DNA of 64,000 nucleotides, from contig NC_045131.1 of NCBI RefSeq assembly GCF_007655135.1, forward strand, positions 16,910,001-16,974,000. Direction: 5' to 3'. A program made the position numbers and the translations under genes. Shown here piece after piece: positions 1 to 11,252 of the stretch (position 1 is the first letter of the stretch; each line of letters opens with the position of its first letter). This stretch comes from Punica granatum (lineage: Eukaryota; Streptophyta; Magnoliopsida; Myrtales; Lythraceae). Below the pieces are notes generated by a model, which did no database searches, was not told the origin of the DNA, and worked only from the letters and a program-made list of their open reading frames with translations.

Positions 1-526
1 CTAGATTTCTTGTGCTTTATAATGGGTTTCCAGCAAGTGAACACATTAACTTCTTTGATCAATAAATGCCTGGAAATATTAAATCCATAGGACCTACGAG
101 AATAGATTAGCAAGCAAATAACAGTAATACCTCAATCATGACCAGCTCAAATCAACTTCCAACAAGGGAAAAGAGAGGGGGGAAATGATATACAAATGGA
201 GAAAGGCTAGGATTTGGTCAAGAGTAAGGTCATTTGTTAATGTCGTGGAGCAGCTGTTGACCCCATGATGACAGTCTCTACAACTATATTAAGATGGGCT
301 AAAGTCTTGGCTGCTCGAGATATGTCACAATAAATCTCACAATAATAAGGACATATTGATAATTAATAGATAATTTCAGGTGAGCAATGCCACAGATGTC
401 ATTAAGCAGCAATCTTTTGTCGTAGAATACCCGGATAAGAAAAACAAACTATTGGGTGTTGTAAGTGATTATCAGGTAGTGCTCCAGCAGATTGCAAAAC
501 ATGAGATTAGCGGGAATGATGCTAAC

Positions 527-1261
527 CATGCGATGAAGAAGATCTTGCTCTTCTTACAGTTCTCGGAGGTAACAAAATCAAAGTCGTAGACAGCATATCG
601 GCAGTCGTTCTCGGGCAAAGAGGAGGTAAAGTCCTCGTAGCTCTCGGCGGGACCCCCGGTCTTCTCCACCACGACCTCTTTCTTCTTCTCGTCGATTTTG
701 AAGACTATGTAGCGGTGCACCTTCTTCCTCTGCAGCTCCAGATACGCGCTCTTGCAGTGGTCCGCCACACCCATCCCAGATTGAGCGTTAGCCTGACAAT
801 ATAAGCGATCGCTATCAATGTTATTGCTCCACTCAAGTCCGAACTCATTCTCGATCGAACCAAAACAAGACTTCGACAGACTGGAAAACGATTAGATCAG
901 AACGGGGCAACAAAATCCCAACTTTCTACTTTCTAGATGACCTTTCCCGGTCGATCGCAAGAACGGGACAACTTCCCAAAATACCCAGAGAGGTTTTAAT
1001 GCTGAAATCGGGGATGAGTGGAGATTTCAAGAGTACCCAGAAGAAGTAATCACAGTTCAGAGGACATCGAAGTGAGTAGCATTAAGAGTTTACAGTCCAA
1101 GGCATGAGCAAAGGAATTTGCAGTGGCAAGTGTTGCATCAAACCAGAAATTGAGACTGCAACAGCAACCTAAGAAACTGGCGATTGATCAAATTACTGGT
1201 TCAGAAGGTACGGAAGCAATCAAGCAGAGGTAGAAGCTTCACTTACCCCTCGGAAAGACAT
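527..1261 (-). CDS. ADF6-like: Actin-depolymerizing factor, ADF6-like (5' part, two exons; last exon outside window)
   Basis: ADF/cofilin proteins bind actin monomers and filaments in the cytoplasm and speed filament severing and turnover. Exon 1 is 1261 down to 1247 and encodes only MSFRG, followed by a GTAAGT donor at 1246-1241. Exon 2 runs from 792 (after an AG acceptor) down to 527, where a GTTAGC donor begins. Joined in phase 0, the product starts [17 protein letters not shown]. Exon 2 holds the core ADF features: the [20 protein letters not shown] strand, the ESYEDF segment, and [20 protein letters not shown] followed by SKIFFIAW. The MSFRG first exon is what I recall for Arabidopsis ADF6, hence the name. 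Exon 3 (about 50 codons: long actin-binding helix and C terminus) is not found in 1-526, so intron 2 is at least 526 bp and the gene continues off the left edge. Intron 1 is 454 bp. No stop or frameshift is seen in the visible exons. Confidence 0.9.
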
Positions 1262-1302
1262 GGCTGCTGTTCTTCCGGTAACCAAGACCTGCAGAGTGGC
1301 TG

Positions 1303-1327
1303 GAGAGAGAGAGAGAGAGAGAGAGAG
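1303..1327 (-). repeat. CT/GA microsatellite in the ADF 5' UTR
   Basis: About 12 GA dinucleotides on the plus strand (CT on the gene strand), lying 42-66 nt upstream of the ADF start codon. CT-rich leader tracts of this kind are frequent in plant 5' UTRs and are often polymorphic in length. Confidence 0.85.
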
Positions 1328-1449
1328 CGGAGAAGGTTGAAGGAAAGGAGAGAACAAAGATGGAGCGTATGGAAGGGAAAGAAGGGGAAAATGTGGCCGC
1401 CGACGTACGAAAAATGATTATTATTATTTTTTTTGCTGCACATAGATCC

Positions 1450-1457
1450 TATATATA
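1450..1457 (-). promoter_or_regulatory. Likely TATA box of the ADF6-like gene
   Basis: On the minus strand the sequence reads TATATATA inside GAGTATATATAGG, 189 bp upstream of the ATG at 1261. Transcription would start near 1415-1425. The predicted 5' UTR then includes the CT-rich run at 1303-1327, which is common in plant housekeeping leaders. Position and context support this; there is no transcript evidence. Confidence 0.55.
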
Positions 1458-1488
1458 CTCAAAATCGGTCGCAACGTACCTGTTATAA

Positions 1489-1610
1489 TAGAATCCGAAT
1501 AGTTCGGATTAAAAATAAGATAAGATTCATGTATTAAAATAAAGAATCAATAAAAATTAATTCTGATTCCGATTTTTACAAATAGATTATTCCGAATAGG
1601 AATCGATATA
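1489..1610. repeat. Inverted-repeat-rich segment, possible small MITE
   Basis: The segment opens with the perfect palindrome AATCCGAA-TAG-TTCGGATT and closes with related ATTCCGAATAGGAATC. Reversed, the right end gives GATTCCTATTCGGAAT, which is similar to the left end. The inside is AT-rich without an ORF. A miniature inverted-repeat element is one reading, but no target duplication could be fixed. Confidence 0.3.
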
Positions 1611-3507
1611 TGAATTCAATTATAATTTTCTCTAATTATATAAATATATTTTTCTCTTTTACTTTACCATCTTCCCCTCTTTGTCCCTCTCTGTGTGGAA
1701 GTTTCGTATTCTTTATTATCGATAGTTTTGGTTCAACGATCTTTGTGTGTCCTCGATTAGGCCTGATCATATTACGGATGTTTAATTTTGTGGATGGATT
1801 GATGAGACATATTACTCTTTGTTGTAGATGTATTGTGAATTAATCTAAATGTATATCAACATTCTGTTTTATGTGATTAGTGATTATGAATGAGACATTT
1901 TCGATTTTACTTAGCGAGACAAAAAAATTTATACATTCCAACAAAATACTCGGAACCTGTGGTATAATACAGGTTCCAGGTAAGTTTCGGGTTCATGAGG
2001 CAATAGGATAGGATTCGGCTCCATAATCTTGAAACATGCTCTTTACAAGGTAAGATCTGGATATCGTGAAAAAAAAACGGGATACTCGAACCCGAACACC
2101 CCTAATTGACCCAATAAGTTTTTGGGAGAAAATATTATTTTTTTTTATTTTTATCTTGTCTCATCTCATTTCATATAATAACCAAAAAGTATCTTGCTCT
2201 TAAGGGCAATTTGACTCAAACTTAGATTAATTGAAATCTATACATTTTTGAATAACAAATTATGCACATAGAAAAAAAATTATCCACATAAAAAGGTTAA
2301 TGTAATGATTTGCAAGCACAAAGAATCCCATCGGTGTTATGCGATAGGCTTTTACATATTTCACCATTATTCATGTTCTTTTATATTCCCATGAAAAGTG
2401 CTTAACCTTTTTCAAAGAGAGAGTAGAAACAAAAGAGTAAAAGCAAGAAAGTTATTAGAAAGGACTAACGCATTAAGATAACATGTGCAATTTTTAATTA
2501 AATAACAAACAAATGTAAAAGAATAAATATTCTGACTCTACGTAACAAACTCTGATTGGAAACATACTGTATTGTATGTGTTAGTATTTGATATATTAAA
2601 AATTCAACCATGGCCATGAGACATATACTTTTTTCATCTTTTAAATACTAAAATTTACATTTTAACTCATAGTTTTTTAAATCTTGTTACAATGTGATCA
2701 TGTCACATTTCAAAATAATCAAATACGTTGTATGAATGATGTGTCGCATGTAGATACCGACACGTGTTATAATTACTACCTGACCCTTTAACTGTTCCTA
2801 CCACCAAGACAAACCTGACCCGTCTTTTTTGAAACGAACGGTTTTTTAAGAAGATTAGTTTAACGCAAAACCGTTTTTAATTAAATTGGCTCAGATTTAT
2901 CAGTCTAATTCATAGACTCAGTTTAAATATTTAGTTATTCCTCTAAAGCAGCATCGTTCGGTACTGGCAGCCATTATCATCGGAGAATAGAAAGATAGAC
3001 TTAGGTTTTCATTTGTAGAATTACAACCGAATGAAACAATACATAATCAAGTGAATCAAATGAATGAATTTAGTTAACTTATGATTAAGTTTTATGAACG
3101 ATTTATGTCCGACCATGCTCCTACGTGCTAAAGACAACCACTGTTTTGCAATTGGACGAACATAGCATGGTGGAACGAAAATTTATGAAATGGCAATGAG
3201 ATTGTGAAAAGGAAATGAGATTGTTACGACAAGGTTGAAATATTTTAAAGATGATGAACGTCGTCGTCAATGGCAGTTTCCGGTGAACAAACAGATGCCT
3301 TTTCTTTTTAGTTGTTCGAAAAAAAATCGGGAAAAAAATAACTTCCCTAATTTAACTTTCTAAAACTTGGAATGTTAGCTTTTATAGGGATCACTATCCC
3401 AAAATTATGGAATTAAAAAAGTAAATTAAATTTAGGAAAATAGGTAAAAGAATATAAAGAACACAATTCCTCTAACCTCCATTTACCTCTAATCGTAAAA
3501 TAACTCG
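1611..3507. other. AT-rich intergenic DNA upstream of ADF
   Basis: No convincing coding sequence on either strand; the open frames are short and of simple composition. The only regulatory-looking word noted is the palindrome ACACGTGT at 2760-2767, a G-box/ABRE-type core about 1.5 kb upstream of the ADF start. Its function is unproven. Confidence 0.6.
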
Positions 3508-4475
3508 CTATTATCCTTTTAGTTTGATTTGCTTAAGCGAATTACAGAATTGGCCAAGGCCAATATATAAATATACAAACTTATTAGTTTTTCATGAGTG
3601 TCTTCTCCACTAATGCTTTTATTTTCTCTCCTAAAGAAACTTATATTCTTAAGGCTATTTATAGCACATATGAGCTCTGGCAGACATGACAGTTAGCTTG
3701 AGTCAATTATAAAGAAACAAAATAAAAGTTAATTTTGTTACAAATATTTGTTTCTATTAGATGATCGTCATCATTGCTACATTCATTAACAATTGAGAAT
3801 ATAAACAAGAATAAAATATGAAGGCCGCCCTTGGCAAGTAATTCAATCAACCAAAATTAGTATTGCTCGAAGTCTTGAACAATTACTCATTGTTACTCCT
3901 GTAGTTAGATTTGTTTAAGCAGATTATAGAATTTGTTTAGGCCAATATATAAATATATGAACTTATTAGTTTTTCATTAATTTCCTCTTTGTTGATGCTT
4001 TTATTTTTACTCTTAAAAATTTTTTATCCTTAAGACTATTTATAGAACAAATGAGCTATGGTAGATATTATAATTAGCTTGTGTCAATATAAATAAACAA
4101 AATAAAAGTTAGCTATATTCCAAATATTTATTTCTATCAAATGGTCGTCGTCATTGCTGCTTTCATCAACAACCAATACTATAAGTAAGAATAGTAACAT
4201 GAAGGTCGGCCTTGGCAAGTCATTCAATCGACCAAAATCATTATTGCTCGAGGTCTTTAACAATTACTGTTGTTATCCCTTTAAATAGATTTGCTTAAGT
4301 GAATTATAGAATTGATTTATGCCAATATATAAATATATGAACTTATTAGTTTTTTATCGGGGTCTCCTTCACTGATACTTTTGTTTTCCCTCTTAAATGA
4401 ATTTATATTCCTAAGACTATTTATAGCACAAATGAGCTCTAACAGACAAGACAATTAGTTCGAACCAATAATACA
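3508..4475. repeat. 380-bp tandem repeat, about 2.5 copies
   Basis: The landmark GATTTG(C/T)TTAAG occurs at 3526, 3908 and 4288, giving periods of 382 and 380 bp. Each copy then has the CCAATATATAAATATA block and ACTTATTAGTTTTT. The first two full copies also share CTTGGCAAGT-ATTCAATC and the CAATTACT-block before the next unit. The third copy stops after about 190 bp. Copies differ at many sites, so the duplication is old. No ORF follows the repeat, so a noncoding tandem duplication is the simplest reading. Confidence 0.85.
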
Positions 4476-6955
4476 AAACGGTTTTAGAAAAAAAATTAAC
4501 TCAATTAACGAACAAAATATCCTTGAAAAATATAAAATTACCAGAAAAAAATTACAAAATATCCCTCAATATCAGGAAATAACATAGGGAAATTATCGTT
4601 GCCAAAATGAAAAATTGATCGGAGGCCGGGAAAAAAAATGAGAAAGATCAACATGGCTAGCCTCCGACGAACTCTCCAAGAATACTATGGGAAGCCTTGA
4701 GCCATGGCGTAGTTTGATGAAGTGAAGCAAAACATGTCGATAGGAACTAGCCATCATAATCAAAACTAGTTTCTCGTCGCAACGGCTGGACGTCTGGCAT
4801 GGGATTGTTTTCCCATTGAAAGCGTCGCGAAATTAATGAGTGAGTTGAAGTTTCAATTTCGATGGACAAAATTTTCAACTAGGTACAACGAAATGCGAAA
4901 ACCGGTTCTTTGCGGAAACAATTTGATGATCGGAAATGTTGAAACCTTCGTATCAATTGCTAGATGATGATTGAACATGGTGATCGAAATTGAAAGCAAG
5001 AGAATGAACCAATGAAAAACCGAATAAACCGCTTGAATAAATAAGATCAAATCGAATTTGTAAAAATTCAAACTATCTGTTCGGTATTAATTCAATTAAT
5101 GAGGGTCAGGTTTTGCCCATTACTCGATTACATTTTGTATCATGTTACATGTGACGATGTGATTGGGTCATGTGTCGGATGAGTGAGGGACAAGTAGACA
5201 TTATTGTGGGCAAAAACCGCTAAATGAATAGTTGAAGGACTACAATTTAAGGGGTGAAATATGTAAATCATGAATAGCCAAGACTTCATGTTAAAATATC
5301 TAATTGATAGAATTAGGTGCCACTATTAGTGTGCCATACTAGATCCACTCTTGATATATTCTCAATCATTTTCCAAACAATGTGTGTAATCTTCCGCATG
5401 GGTTTTAGTACTCCAAAATAAATAAATTGCATAAAAAACAGGTGATATTTGCGAAAATTTTCAGTTTTATCACCTATCTTCAGAAACTATTCAAAAAGCA
5501 TCGTTAAATTCGGCCGTTATAAAAGGGAAAAAGAAAAATGAAGCTCTTGGGCGCAATGTATCTTGGAAGCACAATAGACCAAATCCAACGCCTAATTGGT
5601 GCATAATCACGGGGTAGTAGATTTATATTGGCATTTCTTCATTGATTCGTTGTCTTTCTATGACTCTCCCACAAAATCTTGTTTTACTATATATATTCAC
5701 TTGTATATATATATTCTTTCTTTGTAACTTCATCATTTTTAATTACGCAGATACTAATGATGTGTAGAGCATTATACATTTTTTCTATTGTTCCCGTAAA
5801 AACCTCAATTTACTTTTTTGTTATACTTCTTTCCTGGCTTAATTTAGCACGACAATTCTTCCTCTTTAGTCAATTTCAGTATAAACGAATATACGGTTGA
5901 ATGATGATTCTAAAGATTGACCACCTGTAAGTATATATACAATCAATGACACAATTATTCATTATTTATTGATTTTATTATCAACAATATCTTTGTTTTT
6001 TTTTCCCTGTTCTAGCAAAGTACATATATGGTTTGATTCAGTCCTCATATTTTACTTTAATCCGTGTCAATTTAATAAGGTGAAGGATATGTTACTACTA
6101 GGGAAATATTAGACTATTGATTTAGCAAATAAGAGGGGTATGCGATTGTAAATTTGTAATATAAGTCAAAGTGCTTTGTTGTGGGACAAAATTGAACGAA
6201 CTCTAGGATCATGTAATCATGATTTCTTTTCCTTTTTTGGATTACTAATGGGAATCGGTCGCAACGATAACGAAGGGACCACCACCCCCAATAGTGATGT
6301 AAAGGGCATCCTATTCTTTGATTTTACATCCAATATCTTGCGAGAATCGTGATGCTTTCCCATTATATTTTTCCATTTTTATATATTTGTATTGATATTT
6401 TCAAAAATTTTACGGTCATTTTGAGACAGATTATGATCTCTCGTGACCACTGGGATCGATTTGCCTATTATTAATCTCATCATAACAGGTTGATCTAATT
6501 ATTGAAATATATTGAAACCGATCTCTTAAAGACGACCAAATAAACTTCCCCTATTATATAGTACTGCCCGAAGGATTTGTCATGGTTCACCATATAAACG
6601 AAACATACTCTTGTGTTGACTAAAACTGACATTTCAGGTTGGAATATGAATAGTGAGATTGCATGTGCTTTTTTATTTAAATTTTTATTTTCTTATACAT
6701 GGTTAATGCGTTTCCCTTATTGTGAAGCAATATGAAACTACTTTACAAAAAAACATATAGTTTCCACAAAACATCATGGGCCATAGTCCATTGCGGCTCA
6801 GCCCAATACATTCATGGGCAATCAATCTCCTTCCCAAATTCGTTTCGTGGCATTCATGTGCAATCAGTGCTCTCTCCCAAATTCGATTAGGAGCCAAATA
6901 AGTGGCTTTAGCATTTTTCTTCTTCCTCACAGAAATCACAGAGTATATCAATACA
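4476..6955. other. Intergenic DNA, no gene seen
   Basis: AT-rich, with stop codons dense in all frames. The longest open frames (about 70-80 codons, for example 4853-5071 and 5679-5900) are of simple composition and lack splice-site context or a recognisable domain. Confidence 0.55.
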
Positions 6956-6957
6956 GA

Positions 6958-6988
<31 letters not shown>

Positions 6989-7042
6989 TTATCACCATCA
7001 CCATCACCATCACTATCATCATCATCATTATTATTATTATTA

Positions 7043-7096
<54 letters not shown>

Positions 7097-7166
7097 TACT
7101 ATTATCATACTGTTATTATTATTATTGTTATTATTGTTATTGTTATTATTATTATCAGCATCATCA
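6956..7166. repeat. ATT trinucleotide microsatellite with ATC/CAC interruptions
   Basis: About 200 bp of ATT/TTA repeats, broken by a CATCAC block near 6990-7030 and by GTT and ACT variants near 7095-7145. It keeps long frames open in two registers (poly-Ile, poly-Tyr, poly-Leu), which are artefacts rather than genes. Confidence 0.95.
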
Positions 7167-7203
7167 TCTATCTACTATCTATCTATCTATCTAGCTAGCT
7201 AGC
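7167..7203. repeat. CTAT tetranucleotide repeat followed by CTAG repeats
   Basis: Runs of TATC/CTAT pass into CTAGCTAGCTAG directly after the ATT microsatellite, making a compound microsatellite of about 240 bp in total. Confidence 0.85.
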
Positions 7204-7485
7204 CAATCTAATACAACAAAAACTTTAGTATACTATGGACATGTGTCAACCTATTATAATTCTGCCTTTATTATTTTGACTTATTTATTTATATTAAATA
7301 TAATATTATAATAACAATAACAAACAATAAACTAAAATTACTCTATGACTTCATTAGATTGCCCCGTCCATCAACTTTTTCATTTATCATTCAATCGTCA
7401 TCAATTTCTTTTATTTCCAAAAGTTTCAATAAACTTTTAAACTTTTCCATTTGTATCCTTCTTAAATCATATGACCCTTGCTTAT

Positions 7486-7511
7486 CATATATATATATAT
7501 ATATATATATT
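7486..7511. repeat. AT dinucleotide microsatellite
   Basis: Uninterrupted AT alternation of about 13 units, inside AT-rich intergenic DNA. Confidence 0.9.
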
Positions 7512-9641
7512 ATACATATATGGCTTTATAAAATGCTCCTTTGTTACCATCAAAAGGGGCATATCTTTTTCAATAGAACATATATCGTGTCATTAAGTTT
7601 CCGTCACTTATTATTATTTTTTTAATTTCAAAATGTATATGCATGTGATTATTTTTCACTTAGATCACAGTCAAATAGAAAAGAGAATGCTCTCTATTTC
7701 GCATAGATTCAAAGTGCAATCAGAATAAGCAAGATTTTCTTCTTAGTTCAAATATAAGTACCAATTGAAATTTAATCCACCCAACCTTCATCTTTTATTT
7801 TTCTACCCAACATATTTAATGTAAATTTAATTAAAATGATAAAAATTCTTTTTATACAAATCTATAGATAAATTCTTATATTTCGTATTTTTAAAATTTT
7901 CTCGTTTCTTATATTGGTTTTCTATTCATTATCAGACACAATATTTTATTTTTCATGATCAAGTTGAAAAACTACAAGGCGGGCAAGCTTAAACAAACTA
8001 GGCTTGCATGCCCTAAAATTGGCTCGCAGGCCAAAGAAAAGTCGTTTCTTTAAAGGAGTTGTCATGTATTTAAATATGCATAGTTTAATTGTTACATAAT
8101 ATGTAAGAATTAGAAAAATATGATTTCTTGACTTTTTCTAATTTTAAATATGCAAAATATCTTTTAATAAGTCATTATTAATTGTTTTAATTTACCTAAG
8201 AGCAAATTATAATCTGTCAATCGTTTTGCTTTTTATATGATATTTATACTAATATTTTCATTTATTTTCTTACACTTACTATATGATAACTTCTAAAATT
8301 TGATTATGTAATAAGCAATCATAACATTATCTGCTACATTATGTCTTTTTGTATATATGTAATGGTATCCGAAAGTCCAATAGGTCTCGACTAATCCAAT
8401 TCGAGCAGGGTCAGCCCACTAAAAGGATAAAATTCTCCCAATTATGATTTTTGTATTTATAAGACTTGAATCCGAGACTTTTTAAGGAAAACAAGTGCCG
8501 GACTGCTTGAACAAACTGTTATTGAATTTTTTTAAAGATGATTAATCTAACTATGAAATTTATTTTTCTCTATTAAATTTATTATATAATGAATTAGCAT
8601 GAAAATATAATTGTATCTAAGATAGTTGTTTTCTCTTTCTCGCAGTGAAGCGCGAGTGTTTCCTGAGTAAATAAAACTAAAACTCTTGCTTGAATGGGAC
8701 ACATGTCAAGCTAATAAATTTTTGCTTTTTTATATTAGTTTATAAAATCTCATCTAAGTCGTATATATATTTATTTTAATAATTTATTTACCTAAATATA
8801 GAATTTATATGTTAAGTCACCGCCAATTTTCGGTGAAATGCAATGTTACTTCAACCTATTGACAATTCTCTTAGGTTGGACGTGGTCATAAGATACTTTA
8901 AATGAATTTCGAATACCACTAAAAATTAACTGGGTTCTCCATTTTGAGTTTTCAATTAAATTTGAACTTAATAAAAATTATAAAAATTAGTATTTATAGA
9001 TTTATTGTATGATTATGATCTGATGCATATTTTCAAAAGTTATAATGCACCCCATATATTTTTTGGTTTTTATTACTAAATAAAAATCCTCATAATTCTA
9101 CAAAAAAAAATAAAGAATCCTCATAATATTTGACTACGTTCTAGCGTAATATCATGTGTCAAAAGATAGTGGAATTTTACATGATATCAGAGTGAATCAA
9201 GTTTCGCACGTCCGTGTGAGCTCACACCACATTAAGTCCAGTCTAGCTTTGAGGCAGCCAAAAGTGCGGCTCATGTGTTATTTTAAGGTTCGAGTGTGGA
9301 GCTTGTAGCCAGTTCAATGTGAATGTAGAGAGAAAAAAAACAAAAAGAAATCCATCTCTTCGTCAATTAACCACCTCGTGTCCCGACGTGTCCTGAGCAC
9401 AGAAATGGGCCCAGCTCTTAGAAATTTGTCCTTGACTCCGGACCGAATGGGAGCACAACATAAAGAGTCGAAGACTCGTGCATGGGAGTAGACCGGTGAT
9501 TTATTGAATATTTGTGCATAACAATGTCCATTTATACTAAAAAATTGAAAAAAGTATTTCCTAGCTACACTCTGAAAGAACATGTATTTCCCCTCTTTCC
9601 ATCCCCTCTCCACACATGAGGCCAAAGATGAGGCAAACGAC
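7512..9641. other. Intergenic DNA with a possible decayed retroelement leader
   Basis: No gene recognised. At about 9181-9240 the text TGATATCAGAGTG, followed by a CGCACGTCCGTGTGAGCTC stretch, resembles the tRNA-iMet primer site and leader of many plant copia elements (usually TGGTATCAGAG). No LTR could be delimited on either side. This is only a suggestion of an old fragment. Confidence 0.35.
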
Positions 9642-11049
9642 TGATAACTCGATAGAATCGAGTCAATCTAGGTACCTTTGGGCTATAAATCAATACTGGG
9701 ACCTTGAGTTATTCGAGTCTTTTTTTAGTTTTTAGGTCATTTTTAGTTATTTTTATTTTTAGATTGTCTAGTGTTTTTATCTCCCTTTTAAGTGGTTATT
9801 CGAGTTTTCCTATGAATTGTTTGCTAGTGAATCGAGTTCTATTTTAGGATAGATATTTGCGGACTTGGAAGTGCTCAAGAGTTCGGGTTTGAGGCATGAA
9901 CTTTTTCAATGGAGCATGTGAATCACTTAGATGGGCCGAGCTTGGCCAATAACATCAAGAGCTACAAGACTTGTCTCAACTTGGAGCCCAAGTTACTATT
10001 AGAGCTTCCGAAAACGTGCGGACTCAAGGAAATCAGATTTTCAAGGAGGGGATATCTTGAATATTCACTTTTGGAAGAGAATTTATAGTAGAAAGTTCCT
10101 TTTGCTTGATTTTAGGAATATATAATATATAATAATATATTTTCCTTAGTTAGAGATGTAGTTTTGGATTTGGGACCAAAGGCCTTTGATGGATATATAT
10201 GCTGAGGTGGGCGTAATTTCTAAGTGTGGACGGCAGACGACAAATCATGCGTACATTAGAGGGAGTATTTGCTCGAATGTTTGGATATTGTCGCACAATT
10301 GTGCTATTTATCTCAAATTCTTTTTTAGTTTCTCCTTAATTTCAATGTCTATATTGAATTTTTGCAGGTGTTACTCATTCCTTTTGGGCTGATTTGATAT
10401 ACTAGAATGTCAATTGAACCTGTGCATAGTTAATTTGTTTATTTTCTCTAGATTTAATTTGTTTTCTATCTTGATCTATTTAATCTATCTCATACTTAAT
10501 GCTTGCAATTGCCTGATCAACAATTGTTATGAATTGTTAATTTGACTGAACTTGGAAAATGGATTTCAGGTTTAGAACAATGATAGAATAACCTAAGTTC
10601 AATCTCGAAAAATCGAGTTGATTAGTGGTGAGAAAGAAATATACTTACACAAGTTAGGTAGCCAATGCAAGTTGGAGCTAAATGAGTTTAGTTTAATTGC
10701 AATTTCCATAGAAATATGGGGATTGGTTGAATTAGATATTTCTCATATGCAATTTGAAAGATACTTAGGAAATATTTGTGAAATTGAGGTTAGTAGATTT
10801 GAGTCTTAATCAAATTAGGGAAAGAGGGGAGTAGATCGAATTAGTTAAATGTGTGGGAAATTATAATTCTAGGTTGTCTCACCAATTCATTTTCGGTTAT
10901 CTTTATTTGCATAAAACCGATTTTAAATTTTTTTGACTTCAACTAGGTTGTGATAATTTCGAATGTTAGTAGAATTTTAAGTGAAGTCCTTGTGAGAACG
11001 ATATTGTATTATTTGTTACGGCCCGTATTGCAGGGTTGAAAAACCGTCA
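9642..11049 (+). repeat. 5' LTR of the Athila/Tat-like element
   Basis: Starts TGATAACT and ends ...CCGTCA, nine bases before the PBS-like site; length 1408 bp. It aligns over about 1.25 kb with 20013-21285, for example in the AATCGAGTCAATCTAGGTAC start, the GGAGCCCAAGTTACTATTAG block and the CTTGGAAAATGGATTTCAGG block. No credible ORF. Confidence 0.7.
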
Positions 11050-11058
11050 AACAAGTTT

Positions 11059-11076
11059 TGGTGCCATTGCCAGGGA
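11059..11076 (+). other. Primer-binding-like site (tRNA-Asp type)
   Basis: TGGTGCCATTGCCAGGGA differs at a few positions from the TGGCGCCGTTGCCGGGGA site I recall for Athila-class elements. It lies nine bases after the CA end of the LTR, the usual spacing. It would prime minus-strand DNA synthesis; the mismatches suggest decay. Confidence 0.6.
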
Positions 11077-11252
11077 CTTGCTTTCTAAAATTTCTACTAC
11101 TTTCGATACTGAGCAACTTAGTAATTGATCATGTTTATTTTATATTTTCGACCGTGATCTAGTTTTCTTTCTTATATTTTTGCAGGTACCTTTACAAGAT
11201 GTGATTCGATGATGATGAACCGTCGATGGAGAGCTTGATGGAAAGACATATC

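Noticed and set aside
380..589. 69-codon plus-strand frame after a TTTCAG acceptor-like site, followed by GTAAGT
   Set aside because: It overlaps the ADF intron and antisense exon 2, and I recognise no protein family. The splice-like words are short and can occur by chance.
1184..1417. 77-codon plus-strand frame with ERERERERR
   Set aside because: It is the GA microsatellite and the antisense of the ADF 5' UTR and first exon.
6814..7198. 98- and 126-codon frames rich in Ile, Tyr and Leu
   Set aside because: Readings of the ATT microsatellite in different registers.
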